Program-made: the position numbers and the translations under genes
Notes under the pieces: model-generated
What the model saw: only the letters and a program-made list of their open reading frames with translations
Databases searched by the model: none
Told to the model about the DNA's origin: nothing
DNA from: Yamadazyma tenuis
Lineage: Eukaryota; Ascomycota; Pichiomycetes; Serinales; Debaryomycetaceae
Direction of reading: 5' to 3'
DNA length: 64,000 bases
Assembly: GCF_029203305.1 (NCBI RefSeq)
Contig: NC_089461.1
Span: forward strand, 2,046,001 to 2,110,000
Part shown: in pieces, positions 24,708 to 34,811 of the stretch
How positions within the stretch are numbered: position 1 is the first letter of the stretch
How the letters are laid out: every line of letters starts with the position of its first letter

Positions 24708-26205
24708 CTAGTTGTCATCCAAAGGAGCCTCATCAGCGTAGTCGATATCTTCTTCAATAACTGCATCTTGATATTGTTGGTATTCACTAACCAAGTCATT
24801 CATATTAGATTCGGCCTCAGTAAATTCCATTTCATCCATACCTTCACTGGTGTACCAATGTAAGAAAGCCTTTCTTCTGAACATGGCACTGAATTGAGTA
24901 CCAATTCTCTTGAATAACTCTTGGATAGAGGTGGAGTTACCGATAAAGGTGGCAGACATCTCCAAATCTTTTGGAGGAACTGAACAAATAGCAGTTTGCA
25001 CATTGTTTGGAATCCATTCAACAAAGTAGGACGAGTTTCTTTGCTGAATTTTGTACATTTCATCATCAACTTCTTGGACAGATACCTTACCTCTGAAGAA
25101 AGCGGCAACCGTCAAGTATCTACCATTTCTTGGGTCTGAAGCAGCCATCATGTTCTTAGCATCAAACATCTGTTGGGTCAATTCAGGAACACTCAAAGAT
25201 CTGAAAGACTTAGATCCAATCGAAGTCAAAGGAGCGTAACCAACCATGAAGAAATGTAATCTTGGGAAGGGAACTAAGTTCACGGCCAACTTTCTCAAAT
25301 CAGAGTTCAATTGACCTGGGTAACGCAAGGAAGTGGTGACACCAGACATCACAGAAGACACCAAGCTGTTCAATTCAGCGTAGTTTGGTTGGTTCAATTT
25401 CAATGTTCTTTGACAAATGTTGTACAAGGCCTCGTTATCGATACAGAAAGTTTCATCCGAGTTTTCCACCAATTGATGGACAGACAACGTAGCGTTATAT
25501 GGTTCAATAACGGTATCACTGGTCTTTGGACTTGGAACCACGGAAAACGTTGCCATCATTCTGTCGGGGAATTCTTCTCTGATCTTGCTGATTAACAAAG
25601 TTCCCATACCAGAACCAGTACCACCACCCAAAGAGTGAGTGATCTGGAACCCTTGCAAGGAGTCACATCCTTCGGCTTCTCTTCTTACGACTTCCATGAC
25701 CGAATCAACCAATTCTGCTCCTTCGGTGTAATGACCTTTGGCCCAAACGTTACCAGCAGAGCTTTGACCAAAAATATAGTTATCAGGTCTGAACAAATTA
25801 CCGATCTTCGAGGTCTTGACATTATCAATGGTACCTGGTTCCAAATCAACCAAAACGGCTCTTGGAACGTATTTTCCACTCGACGCTTCGTTGAAGTACA
25901 CATCTAATTTGGCTCTTTGCAACTTATCATCACCATGAAAGTTTCCGTTGTTATCCAACCCGTGCTCATCACAGATGGTTTCCCAGAACGCAGCTCCAAT
26001 CTGGTTACCACATTGACCAGTGGACAAATGGATCTAAATATGTTAGTAACAGAAGGTTTAAATATGATCTCGGCGCGTTGTAGGCTCAGGAGAGGCTGTA
26101 AATTGCTTGAAAAGCAGGGGTCATCACGCGGCTGAGAAGGATGCATAGCAATCACCGTGGTTCAAGGATCCGGTGGCGCTGGTTGGTACATACAATTTCT
26201 CTCAT
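24708..26205 (-). CDS. TUB2: beta-tubulin, two exons
   Basis: The coding sequence is the complement of 26194-26205 joined to 24708-26033. Exon 1 is 12 bases (MREI). The 160-base intron begins GTATGT (26193-26188) and has a perfect TACTAAC branch site (26048-26042) shortly before the TTTAG acceptor. Exon 2 resumes [13 protein letters not shown], giving 445 residues. Beta-tubulin forms microtubules with Tub1. The GTP-binding loop GGGTGSG lies at 140-146. Residues linked to benzimidazole sensitivity are of the common type (Phe167, Glu198, Phe200). The acidic tail ([15 protein letters not shown]) is intact. C. albicans TUB2 is reported to have two introns near its start; only this one is visible here. 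Confidence 0.97.
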
Positions 26206-26730
26206 TATGTGTGCTTTGGTATCAAACTATTAACGAGTTAGGTTTATTTATTTGATGTTTTTTTCTGCGGTTTTCGTGTAAACATTTGTTTTGATTTCGT
26301 CTAATGCGGTAGGTACACGTCCGTGTCTCCCCCCATGCCACCACAGGGCTAGCACCGTTTCGCGAGGTGCTCGCGGTACTCCCCCGCAGCCCCCTATTCA
26401 GAGGCACAGACTGATCAGATAAATGGTACGAATGGTCCGCTTGAGTATATAGAGCCATAGGAGGTATTTTCTTCTTTTCCATACAGTTATTTATTCACTG
26501 GATTTTTCACAGAGCCTTTGACCAGTCTCTATACCATTACCATGTGAATGCAATGAGGATAACAATGTGTGCAGAAAAATAATCACTAGAGTGTAGGTAT
26601 TGGATTTGATATTGGATAGAGTTGCAAGAATGGTCATTTAATGTTCTGTTGTACTTGTCTCAACCAACCGGCCAATTAACTTACGTTCTAAATTTGCATC
26701 CATCTTCGGGTGCGAAACTACCCAACAGAA
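26206..26730. other. TUB2 upstream region
   Basis: This 525 bp gap lies between the TUB2 ATG and the 3' end of the LRR gene. It holds a GC-rich patch near 26310-26400 with a 6 bp inverted repeat (AGCACC 26351-26356, GGTGCT 26366-26371). I see no further gene or RNA. Confidence 0.5.
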
Positions 26731-28218
26731 CTAATATCTTGACGAGAACCTCTGCTGGTTGAGATTTGGCGGTTTGGCCCAGTTACTTGTATCAGTTGCT
26801 TGATCCAAATCCACTTTTTTGAGGTTGACCATCTCCTTCCAGCTGAACTCGTACGAATCAACTGACGCAATTAAGTTGGAAACCACACTGAGTTCTGAGA
26901 GAAACTTAGGAAACTTGAAGGAGCTGAACGAACGGAGATTGCATCCGATCATGGACAAATGCCGGAGGCCGTCAGGGAACTCGACGTGGTTTTTGACCAA
27001 GTTTTCGGAGACGGCAGCGTCGATTTGAGCCATGAGCCGTTTACTATTGTAAAACAGAAGATACTTCAATTGGGATGGGAATTTGTACAGCCGTATGAGG
27101 GGCCCATCCACGTAGAATTGCACATCGTTGCCGTCAAGGTTCAAACTCTCGACCGAATCAGGGAGTTGCAAAAGGTAGAGATTAGTGAATCTGTTTCCAC
27201 TCAAGTTGACAATTTTGAGGTTTTCAGGCCACCGGTAACCCTGAAGCTTGAGTAGTGAAGCATTGTTGATGATGTTGGAGCTCAAATTCAACTCCCGTAG
27301 GTTCTCAGGCAAGATCTTGTCTGTTGGCTGATCATCGACAAGATATCGAATTCGGTTGAACAGAACATCGAGCTTCTCAATCGAGTCCTGAAGTCGATTC
27401 CCGTACAACTGGTCGATACTGTTATATGTAAGCATCAACACCTTCAACAGCAGAGGTAATCGGGTGTACAAGCTCTGCAAGTTGTGGGTGCCAACGTCGG
27501 ACATGTTCAAGTATAACTCCTGTAAACTGCTGTTGAACGACAAGGTGAGTACATCCAGATGTGTGTTCCAAGAACAATCCAAGCTCAACAAGTTGGGGGG
27601 CCAGGTATAGGCCGACCAGTCATTGACTCTATGACCTAAAAATTGGATTATCTTGAGGTTTTCAAGCGTCGGGAGTAATGCCAAAAACATGGGGCTGATG
27701 GCCTCGAAGTCATATCGAGACAACTGTAGTCTGTGCAAATTAGGTGAGCTCAACACCACCTTCAAGTCTTCCAAAACATAGTTTCTACTTCCCTCCATCA
27801 ACACCTCGAGTTGTGGGCTCTGACGAAACCGTTCACTGTATTTCTGGAGAAGATCGAAAAGCGAGTAAAAGTCGGTTCCGGTCACAAGTACCAATTTGTG
27901 GGGAATGATATGGGGATTCCAAGTCAAGAACTCATCGATCTCGCCGGAGAAATGAAGGTCATAAACCTCACTCCCAGCCAGTCCATCCACACATACGTGA
28001 CCTTGACTGGTTGGGGTTACTAAGCAGTGGAGCTCGTGAGCATAGTAGGTTTGAATCACTACATCTCGTGTGGCAGGCCAGTAGAGAAAAAACTCCTTGA
28101 TCACCGGCGAGTCATCAAGAAGTTCAAACACCCTGAGGATCAAGTCGACGGGAAGGTCAGCAAACCGTTGTATAAATGATTTGACAATGTCATGAGCTAC
28201 GGTAGGAGCGGCAGACAT
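26731..28218 (-). CDS. leucine-rich repeat protein with F-box-like N-terminus
   Basis: The ATG at 28218 (MSAAPTVAHDIVKSF) is the likely start, giving 495 residues; an 84-codon upstream extension is Arg/Pro-rich and overlaps the promoter. Residues about 17-60 (FADLPVDLILRVFELLDDSPVIKEFFLYW) look like an F-box, which would link the protein to Skp1 and a ubiquitin ligase. The rest contains at least ten irregular leucine-rich repeats (e.g. NLRELNLSSNIINN, NLKIVNLSGNRFTNL, SVESLNLDGNDV). CUG-clade yeasts have expanded families of such proteins, mostly uncharacterised. I infer a substrate adaptor but cannot name a target. CTG codons are moderately frequent and should be read as Ser. Confidence 0.78.
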   Translation of the reverse strand: MSAAPTVAHDIVKSFIQRFADLPVDLILRVFELLDDSPVIKEFFLYWPATRDVVIQTYYAHELHCLVTPTSQGHVCVDGLAGSEVYDLHFSGEIDEFLTWNPHIIPHKLVLVTGTDFYSLFDLLQKYSERFRQSPQLEVLMEGSRNYVLEDLKVVLSSPNLHRLQLSRYDFEAISPMFLALLPTLENLKIIQFLGHRVNDWSAYTWPPNLLSLDCSWNTHLDVLTLSFNSSLQELYLNMSDVGTHNLQSLYTRLPLLLKVLMLTYNSIDQLYGNRLQDSIEKLDVLFNRIRYLVDDQPTDKILPENLRELNLSSNIINNASLLKLQGYRWPENLKIVNLSGNRFTNLYLLQLPDSVESLNLDGNDVQFYVDGPLIRLYKFPSQLKYLLFYNSKRLMAQIDAAVSENLVKNHVEFPDGLRHLSMIGCNLRSFSSFKFPKFLSELSVVSNLIASVDSYEFSWKEMVNLKKVDLDQATDTSNWAKPPNLNQQRFSSRY

Positions 28219-28863
28219 GGCCCAAGGCGAATTGGATGCGATGGCGCGGCAACAGCGGTTCCAAAAGTGGGGAGGGCGTGCTTGTGGACGGTATCGGATA
28301 ATGGTCCGGGTTCCCAGGAGTGGAAACGAGCTTCTGGAGGTGTGGTTGGTGTATTCTAATACCTCGGGCCAGCCATCGTAATGCCGGATATGTGCGGCAA
28401 CCAGCCTTGCGCGCTCTACCAGGGTTTGGCACAAACCGAAAAATTTATTCACACATGCAGAAGCACCCATACCAATAAAATAGTGGTATTAAACTTGCAT
28501 TCTTCATCAAGTGTATCCTTCATATCAGTTTATTCGCTGGTAGTATACGTCACGTACAAGCATATCCCCAACCGGCACAACCCACCCCCGTTGTTTCCTG
28601 TGTTCTCCGCCAACGCGCCGCTCCACTAGCTTTTTCCTGTTGACTCATACTGGCTTTACTCATTTGTTTGTGTCAACATCCCAAGCACCCACCTCCACAC
28701 ATAAACATATTGTTCACGGTTCCCGCTTTCCCGCTTTTCATCCACCCCTTTTTTCCGGCAATTTTAACTGCTCACCCTTGAAGCAACAGCCACTCCTTTT
28801 TCTGTGTCCCCGTATTTTCACCGGTTCGCCCTTTTAATATTACCTTTTGCAACAGCAAGTGTC
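28219..28863. other. divergent intergenic region LRR/PSR1
   Basis: In this 645 bp gap the LRR side stays open as an N-terminal extension of that gene to 28470, and the PSR1 side is rich in C and T, typical of a yeast leader. I see no separate gene, RNA or clear factor site. Confidence 0.45.
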
Positions 28864-29907
28864 ATGTTATCGGCCCTCTTCTGTTGTTCTGTTGATTCAA
28901 AGGAAGATACAGATGGAAACTACAATTCAAAGCCATCCTCCAATAGCAAGTATTCTCAGTCCAAGATTGATAACTCTAAAGATTTGACTCACTCCAACTC
29001 AAATCCCAACAAGCGGCCCAAAAACAAAAAAGAGAAAATGGACAAGGACGACAGCTCCATCAATGAGACCGAAACCATTGCTAACACCAATGAAGAGCCA
29101 ACGGCCACTCCCTTACACCCCAACCAAAAACACGATAGTAATGGCAACTCTAATATCACCAACAGTTCTTCCGACACCAGCGAACCTCCAACTGTTGGTT
29201 CGTCCAGCAGCCACCAACAAGACAAAGTCATCATTGCCCAGGCTGGAAGTGAAGATTTGGTGGACTTGGATTTGGAGGATATGGATGAAGATTCCATGAT
29301 GGACTTGACCAAATTTCAAGTCGACCAATACCGTAACCCTGAAACCGGCTGGTTATTGGGCAAGAAAGCCCCCCACTTCAAGAACAAGAAGTGCTTGATC
29401 TTGGACTTGGATGAAACGTTGGTCCATTCGTCGTTTAAGTATCTCAGAACCGCTGATTTCGTGATACCTGTGGAGATCGATAACCAGATTCATCATGTGT
29501 ACGTGATAAAGAGGCCCGGAGTAGATGAGTTTTTGGAAAAAGTAGGCCAGTGGTATGAGGTTGTTGTTTTCACAGCGTCGGTGCTGAAGTATGGAAATCC
29601 ATTATTGGATAAATTGGATATCCACAAATCGGTTCACCACCGATTGTTTAGAGATTCGTGCTTCAACTACGAGAATAACTTCATCAAAAACCTTTCGCAG
29701 ATCGGACGGCCCTTGGGTGAGTCGATTATCATCGACAACTCGCCTGCATCCTACATCTTCCACCCTCAGCATTCGGTGCCCATTTCTTCCTGGTTCAGCG
29801 ACACTCATGACAACGAGTTATTGGATCTTTTACCATTTTTGCATGATTTGTCCGAGCAAAACGTCGATGACGTCAGCTTGGTCTTGGATGTAATGTTATC
29901 AGTTTAA
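28864..29907 (+). CDS. PSR1: plasma-membrane Psr1/Psr2-type HAD phosphatase
   Basis: Psr1 and Psr2 are FCP1/SCP-type phosphatases that work with Whi2 in the sodium and general stress response at the plasma membrane. The 347-residue protein has a low-complexity Ser/Asn/Lys region (residues 20-150) and then the catalytic domain with [14 protein letters not shown] (nucleophile Asp181, general acid Asp183). [39 protein letters not shown] and [16 protein letters not shown] follow. The start is [12 protein letters not shown]: the double cysteine for palmitoylation is kept, but the Gly2 needed for myristoylation in S. cerevisiae Psr1 (MG-start) is absent. PSR1 and SOF1 are neighbours in S. cerevisiae as well (YLL010C-YLL011W). 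Confidence 0.9.
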   Translation: MLSALFCCSVDSKEDTDGNYNSKPSSNSKYSQSKIDNSKDLTHSNSNPNKRPKNKKEKMDKDDSSINETETIANTNEEPTATPLHPNQKHDSNGNSNITNSSSDTSEPPTVGSSSSHQQDKVIIAQAGSEDLVDLDLEDMDEDSMMDLTKFQVDQYRNPETGWLLGKKAPHFKNKKCLILDLDETLVHSSFKYLRTADFVIPVEIDNQIHHVYVIKRPGVDEFLEKVGQWYEVVVFTASVLKYGNPLLDKLDIHKSVHHRLFRDSCFNYENNFIKNLSQIGRPLGESIIIDNSPASYIFHPQHSVPISSWFSDTHDNELLDLLPFLHDLSEQNVDDVSLVLDVMLSV

Positions 29908-30054
29908 GCAGGACTTAAATGGTTGGATTGTAATAATATTAATAGATTAATAAACCTAATTTCGTTCAAGTCTAGCTCCAGATGCTATCGCGACTCTCAT
30001 CGCATCTCAAATTTAGTTTTTTTTCTCACATCACTAGCACATAGCTTCACTAAA

Positions 30055-31437
30055 ATGAAGATCAAGACCATCAGCAGGTCTTCTGACGCCTATGTCCCTG
30101 TCAGGAATACCCAGGAGTCTGCGTTGCCCCGGAACTTGAACCCGGCTTTGCACCCGTTCGAGAGAGCCAGGGAATACACAAAGGCCTTGAATGCCACCAA
30201 AATGGAAAGAATGTTTGCTCAACCATTTGTTGGTCAATTGGGAGATGGCCACCGCGATGGAATATACTCCATCGCCAAGAACTTCGACACCGTCAACCAG
30301 ATGGCCACCGGTTCGGGTGACGGTGTCATAAAATACTGGGATTTGGTATCTCGCGAAGAGAAGATTAGTTTCAAGGCCCACTATGGAATGGTCAGTGGGC
30401 TTGTGGTCACACCAAATACACATAACATGTTGTCGTGTGGGGACGATAAGACCATCAAGTTGTGGTCGGTGAACACCCAGGACTTCAACACCACCATAGG
30501 AGATCAAGACATATATGACCAGAAAGACAACGGGCTTCTCAAGACCTTCTTGGGAGAACACGCATTTAAGGGGATGGACCACCACCGAGATGACGGGGTG
30601 TTTGTGACGGGAGGCGCCAGCATCCAGCTCTGGGACATCAACCGGTCCAACTACATTTCTAACCTTTCATGGGGAGCAGACAACATAAATACCGTCAAGT
30701 TCAACAAGACGCAAACCAACATAATAGCATCGGCCGGGAGCGACAACTCGATCGTGTTGTACGACACGCGGACCAACTCCCCTGTGCAAAAGGTGGTGAC
30801 GAGTTTACGAACCAATGCTCTTAGTTGGAATCCGATGGAAGCATTCAACTTTGCCAGTGCCAGTGACGACCACAATGCCTACTACTGGGACATGCGGAAG
30901 TTGAAGCGGTCCTTGAACGTGTACAAGGATCACGTGTCATCGGTAATGGACTTGGACTTTTCTCCTACGGGAGAAGAGCTTGTCACTGGGTCTTACGATA
31001 AAACCATTCGAATCTATAAAACCCGACACGGGCACCTGAGGGACATCTACCACACAAAGAGAATGCAACGGGTACATGTGGTGAAGTTTTCCACCGATTC
31101 TAGGTATATTTTCAGTGGGTCTGATGACTATAACGTGAGGATCTGGAGAACGGTTGCAAATGACCGGGCCAAGGTCAAATCGGCTCGGGAAAGGGCTAAG
31201 ATGGAATATGACACCGCCCTTAAGGAAAGGTTCAAGTACATGCCCGAAATCAAGAGAATTGCCCGTCACCGACACTTACCACACACGGTTAGGAAAGCCA
31301 GAGAGATCAAGAGCATCGAGACCGACTCTCTCAAGAGAAGAGAAGACAACAAGCGAAAGCACAGCAAAAAGGGAGCTGTTCCGTATGTGTCAGAGCGGGA
31401 AAAGCATATCCGTGGAACTTCCATCAAAGAAGATTAA
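30055..31437 (+). CDS. SOF1: small-subunit processome WD protein Sof1
   Basis: Sof1 (DCAF13 in animals) is a nucleolar U3 snoRNP-associated protein required for 18S rRNA maturation. The frame starts at the ATG at 30055 (MKIKTISRSSDAYVP); codons back to 29923 are not conserved. The 460 residues contain about seven WD repeats, e.g. MATGSGDGVIKYWDL, LSCGDDKTIKLWSV and VTGSYDKTIRIYKT. The Sof1-like C-terminal domain follows (FKYMPEIKRIARHRHLPHTV) with a basic tail. A CTG codon at 31036-31038 sits in GH-x-RDIYHTKRM, where yeast and animal homologues have Ser, supporting CUG = Ser. Confidence 0.96.
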   Translation: MKIKTISRSSDAYVPVRNTQESALPRNLNPALHPFERAREYTKALNATKMERMFAQPFVGQLGDGHRDGIYSIAKNFDTVNQMATGSGDGVIKYWDLVSREEKISFKAHYGMVSGLVVTPNTHNMLSCGDDKTIKLWSVNTQDFNTTIGDQDIYDQKDNGLLKTFLGEHAFKGMDHHRDDGVFVTGGASIQLWDINRSNYISNLSWGADNINTVKFNKTQTNIIASAGSDNSIVLYDTRTNSPVQKVVTSLRTNALSWNPMEAFNFASASDDHNAYYWDMRKLKRSLNVYKDHVSSVMDLDFSPTGEELVTGSYDKTIRIYKTRHGHLRDIYHTKRMQRVHVVKFSTDSRYIFSGSDDYNVRIWRTVANDRAKVKSARERAKMEYDTALKERFKYMPEIKRIARHRHLPHTVRKAREIKSIETDSLKRREDNKRKHSKKGAVPYVSEREKHIRGTSIKED

Positions 31438-31827
31438 TGGGACATATATAGCTAGTTATGGGACCATCGGAACTGTCAAATAGAAATGCGCCAAAATCAA
31501 ATGTTCAGTGCGAATGCGAAAAATCTAACAAAGGAAAATCTAAGTGCAAACCAGTCGAAAAGGTCAGTTACACGTTATTCACCAAAATACACTGGGTTGT
31601 TACAATAGCATCTAGCCGTGGTTTTGTACAGAGTATCCGTGTGCAATCACCTGCAAGAGACAATCAATCGTGAGCCTCTTCAGCTTTCCCCTTTCCCCCT
31701 TAAGGAGCAGTCCCTATTCTCGCCCTTTTACCTGTCATTGAGAAATTACCAGTGGTGATATCTCCCCTTAGCTGCCATTTGGTAGTACTATCCCGGCCCC
31801 CCATATAACCGCCATCATCTGTTCACC
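31438..31827. other. intergenic gap SOF1/HRK1
   Basis: This 390 bp stretch should carry the SOF1 terminator and the kinase promoter. A 71-codon open frame (31458-31673) has a few cysteines but no family resemblance. The HRK1 side has C-rich tracts (CTTTCCCC, TTTCCCCCTTAAGG). Confidence 0.45.
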
Positions 31828-33891
31828 ATGCCTGACAGACATAAAATGAAGCTTTTCCACTTCAACAAAACAAATACCGAAGAAGACCTCACCCCTTCCA
31901 ACTCCAACCAAAGTCATGCCAGTAACAAGAAGTTCTTGGGTTTCAACATTGGTAAACCTGATTCCCATGACGTGTTGGCACTGCCCGTGATCAGTAATTC
32001 GATTGACAATGTCGGCATTCTCCCCCAACCCCTGCTGCAATCAGTCCAACACCCTCAGGTCCAACATCACACGGTTCAAGCAGCTGGGCAAAGTCGTAGT
32101 GGCACCAGCTCGCCCCATTCGCCGCTGAACGTCATCAACAAGGAAGACTCGAACCACGCGTTTCTCAAGTCCAATTCGATGGTGGAGTTGAAGAAATTTT
32201 TCAAGCCCATCAAAAAGGGACCTACTCCTAAAAACTACGACAATAAACTCCATTCGCCGCTGCCAATGGCCGTCAATAACCTGCAGTTCCAGGGCCATGC
32301 TCCTATGAGCGGGATCTTGAGCAGCGGGACTTCGAATGCTCATCACAGTCGAGAACACTCATCGACGTCGTTGGCGATGTTGATCAACCAGACTTCAAGT
32401 CAATTGTTGCACCACGCGTCACAGAGCTCGGCTGGTAACCATGGAAAGGCCCCATTCACCGATGACGAGTCTCCATTGGTTCAAAAGTACGGTAAAATCG
32501 GTAAGGAATTGGGTTCCGGAGCTGGAGGATCCGTCAAATTGATCATCCGCCCATCCGACTCCAAGACGTTCGCTGTGAAGGAGTTCAGGCCTAGAAGAAA
32601 TACTGAGAGCTTGAAGGACTACACCAGGAAGTGCACGGCTGAGTACTGTATTGGATCGACCTTGAAGCATCCCAACATCATCAAAACCATAGACATAATC
32701 CATGAAAACAACCGATATTACGAGATCATGGAGTATGCTCCAATCGACTTCTTTGCGGTTGTAATGAGTGGAGAGATGTCGAGACAAGAAATCAACTGCT
32801 GCTTGAAACAAATCATCGAAGGAGTGGCTTATTTGCATAGTTTGGGGTTGGCCCACAGAGATTTGAAGTTGGATAATTGTGTGTTGACGGAAGATGGGAT
32901 TTTAAAAATTATAGATTTTGGCAGTGCGGTCATCTTCAAGTATCCCTATGATCATTACGGCAATTCCAAGGATTCCATTCACTATTGTCATGGTGTGGTT
33001 GGTAGTGATCCCTATTTGGCACCTGAAGTGTTGAGAAATTCCAATTCCTACAATCCTCAGCCAGTGGACTTATGGTCAATTGCCATTATCTACTGTTGTA
33101 TGACGTTAAAACGCTTTCCCTGGAAAATCCCCAACCCTGAGAAGGACAATAGTTTCAAACTCTACTCCATGGAAGATGATAATTGGCATGACTATGTTAT
33201 CAGCAACGAATGTCATAAGCTATTGCTACAACAAAGAAAGTTGAAGAACACAATTGTGCGGCTGAACAAACGAAAGAAACTGATCCAAGAGTCTGGGGGA
33301 CCAACCCCTGGAAACCATGACGACATGGAACAGGATCACATGGAGGAGCCTGCACCTACTTCGCAGTCAGAACAACCCGAAGCTGGCACTGAACCATCCG
33401 TGCCCCAAGAAGGTGAAGAGGAGGTTTTAAGTGGAGCAAAGGCCGAGGAAATCATGGCCGAATTGAAGAAAATTGAAGATAGGCTCGAAGAGTACGAGAA
33501 CAAAAAACACGAGATGAAACAACGGTTTATCGAAGCCAAACAAAGAGCTCAAGGTGCTTCGGAATCAAACAAAGAAGAAGAGGAGGAAACAGAACTGAAA
33601 AAGAAGAGCCACAAACAAATACATGGTCCCTATAGATTAATGCGGCTCTTACCCCACGCTTCCAGACCCGTCATCTCCAAGATGTTGCAGGTGGATCCCC
33701 ATTCTCGAGCTTCATTGGAAGACATCTTGAATGACGAGTGGATAAGAGATATCAAGTGTTGTACCCTCAATAAAGTCGTGAGAAGTGAAGACAACGCCCT
33801 AGCTGGCGTCACGTTTGACGAAGACGAAAATGATGTGCTTGTTAAAGGATCTCCACCCCACAACCACACCATTGTGTTTGACAACCAGTAA
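31828..33891 (+). CDS. HRK1: Hrk1-type protein kinase (NPR/HAL family)
   Basis: The 687-residue Ser/Thr kinase belongs to the fungal HAL5/NPR1 group; Hrk1 activates the plasma-membrane H+-ATPase Pma1 after glucose. A Ser/His/Gln-rich N-terminus (1-215) precedes the catalytic domain: [10 protein letters not shown] (229-238), the ATP-binding Lys251 in [10 protein letters not shown], then [36 protein letters not shown] and [11 protein letters not shown]. Between subdomains X and XI is a long acidic coiled insertion (about 460-600). The domain closes with [17 protein letters not shown] and [16 protein letters not shown]. The [20 protein letters not shown] and [15 protein letters not shown] wording matches Hrk1 rather than Hal4/Hal5. 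It starts from the first ATG, 31828. Confidence 0.87.
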   Translation: MPDRHKMKLFHFNKTNTEEDLTPSNSNQSHASNKKFLGFNIGKPDSHDVLALPVISNSIDNVGILPQPLLQSVQHPQVQHHTVQAAGQSRSGTSSPHSPLNVINKEDSNHAFLKSNSMVELKKFFKPIKKGPTPKNYDNKLHSPLPMAVNNLQFQGHAPMSGILSSGTSNAHHSREHSSTSLAMLINQTSSQLLHHASQSSAGNHGKAPFTDDESPLVQKYGKIGKELGSGAGGSVKLIIRPSDSKTFAVKEFRPRRNTESLKDYTRKCTAEYCIGSTLKHPNIIKTIDIIHENNRYYEIMEYAPIDFFAVVMSGEMSRQEINCCLKQIIEGVAYLHSLGLAHRDLKLDNCVLTEDGILKIIDFGSAVIFKYPYDHYGNSKDSIHYCHGVVGSDPYLAPEVLRNSNSYNPQPVDLWSIAIIYCCMTLKRFPWKIPNPEKDNSFKLYSMEDDNWHDYVISNECHKLLLQQRKLKNTIVRLNKRKKLIQESGGPTPGNHDDMEQDHMEEPAPTSQSEQPEAGTEPSVPQEGEEEVLSGAKAEEIMAELKKIEDRLEEYENKKHEMKQRFIEAKQRAQGASESNKEEEEETELKKKSHKQIHGPYRLMRLLPHASRPVISKMLQVDPHSRASLEDILNDEWIRDIKCCTLNKVVRSEDNALAGVTFDEDENDVLVKGSPPHNHTIVFDNQ

Positions 33892-33990
33892 GGAGGGTTC
33901 CTCTTTAGATAGGCTCTTTATCAACGATTAATGAAATATTTTTTCTGGAAATAAAACAGTGCGACTCGATTAAAAGTCATCCACTTAATC

Positions 33991-34719
33991 ATGCCCCAGC
34001 ACCCAGCACCTATCAATGCTGTTCGGTTTAGGACCACGATAAAAATGGCCATAAGTAAACTCCAGTTCATACAGGAGAAGAAGGCGGCTCTCACAAAACA
34101 ACAACGGCGCCAATTGGCCGATTTGTTGTCTCTGGGCAAAGAATCCAGTGCAAAGATAAGAGTTGAGAATATTATCAGAGACGATATCTCTATCGAATTA
34201 TTGGAGTACTTGGAGTTATATTGTGAGTTGATACTTGCACGGCTCTCTTTGATAATCGATAATCCTACGTGTGAAGAGAGTTTGTTGGAGGCCGTTTACT
34301 CGGTTATCTACTCGGCTCCCCATAGTGAGCTCAAAGAATTGACACAACTTAGGGAGTTGTTAATCTACAAGTTCGGGCCCGAGTTCGGTAAAAAGGCCAT
34401 TGAAAATGATGGAGGCCATGTCCCTGAAAAGATCCTTAAGCGGTGTCGAATTCCTCCACCTAGTGAAGAATTGGTCAACTTATACTTGTGTGAAATAGCC
34501 AAAACTTACGGTGCTCCATACTCGGGTTTGAAGGACTTGGTTCTGATAGACGACGACGAGAAGGGTGCTGACAGTGATGATCATGATGATCCCAGCAGTG
34601 GAGTTGGTGTCCAAAACTTAGAGAAGCCTATAGCTGAGCCGGAAGAACCTGCCAAGAAACCAAAGGAAGTAGACGAGCTTGATGCTCTCAAGGCCCGGTT
34701 TGCTGCTTTAAAGAGATAG
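33991..34719 (+). CDS. IST1: ESCRT-III-related protein Ist1
   Basis: Ist1 binds Did2 and the AAA-ATPase Vps4 and tunes multivesicular body sorting at endosomes. The 242-residue protein has the conserved helical core: FRTTIKMAISKLQFIQEKKAAL, then RRQLADLL, RVENIIRDDISIELLEYLELYCELILAR and PEKILKRCRIPPPSEELVNLYL-EIAKTY. An acidic linker (DDDEKGADSDDHDD) follows, and then a C-terminal element LDALKARFAALKR resembling the MIT-interacting motif that contacts Vps4. The start at 33991 places 11 residues before the first helix, as in S. cerevisiae. It lies 100 bp downstream of the HRK1 gene in the same direction. Confidence 0.93.
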   Translation: MPQHPAPINAVRFRTTIKMAISKLQFIQEKKAALTKQQRRQLADLLSLGKESSAKIRVENIIRDDISIELLEYLELYCELILARLSLIIDNPTCEESLLEAVYSVIYSAPHSELKELTQLRELLIYKFGPEFGKKAIENDGGHVPEKILKRCRIPPPSEELVNLYLCEIAKTYGAPYSGLKDLVLIDDDEKGADSDDHDDPSSGVGVQNLEKPIAEPEEPAKKPKEVDELDALKARFAALKR

Positions 34720-34811
34720 TACATTAATTAGAAATTTATCAACTTAACTTTTTTGCAGCAATTACTATAAAGGTGAACATGCCTCAAAATTCTCTTGAGC
34801 TACGGCTCTGT

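Noticed and set aside
31458..31673. Small Cys-containing frame (CECEKSNKGKSKC) that resembled a metallothionein
   Set aside because: It has only three cysteines in total, and the remainder is unrelated to metallothioneins. It starts just after the SOF1 stop and is probably 3' UTR.
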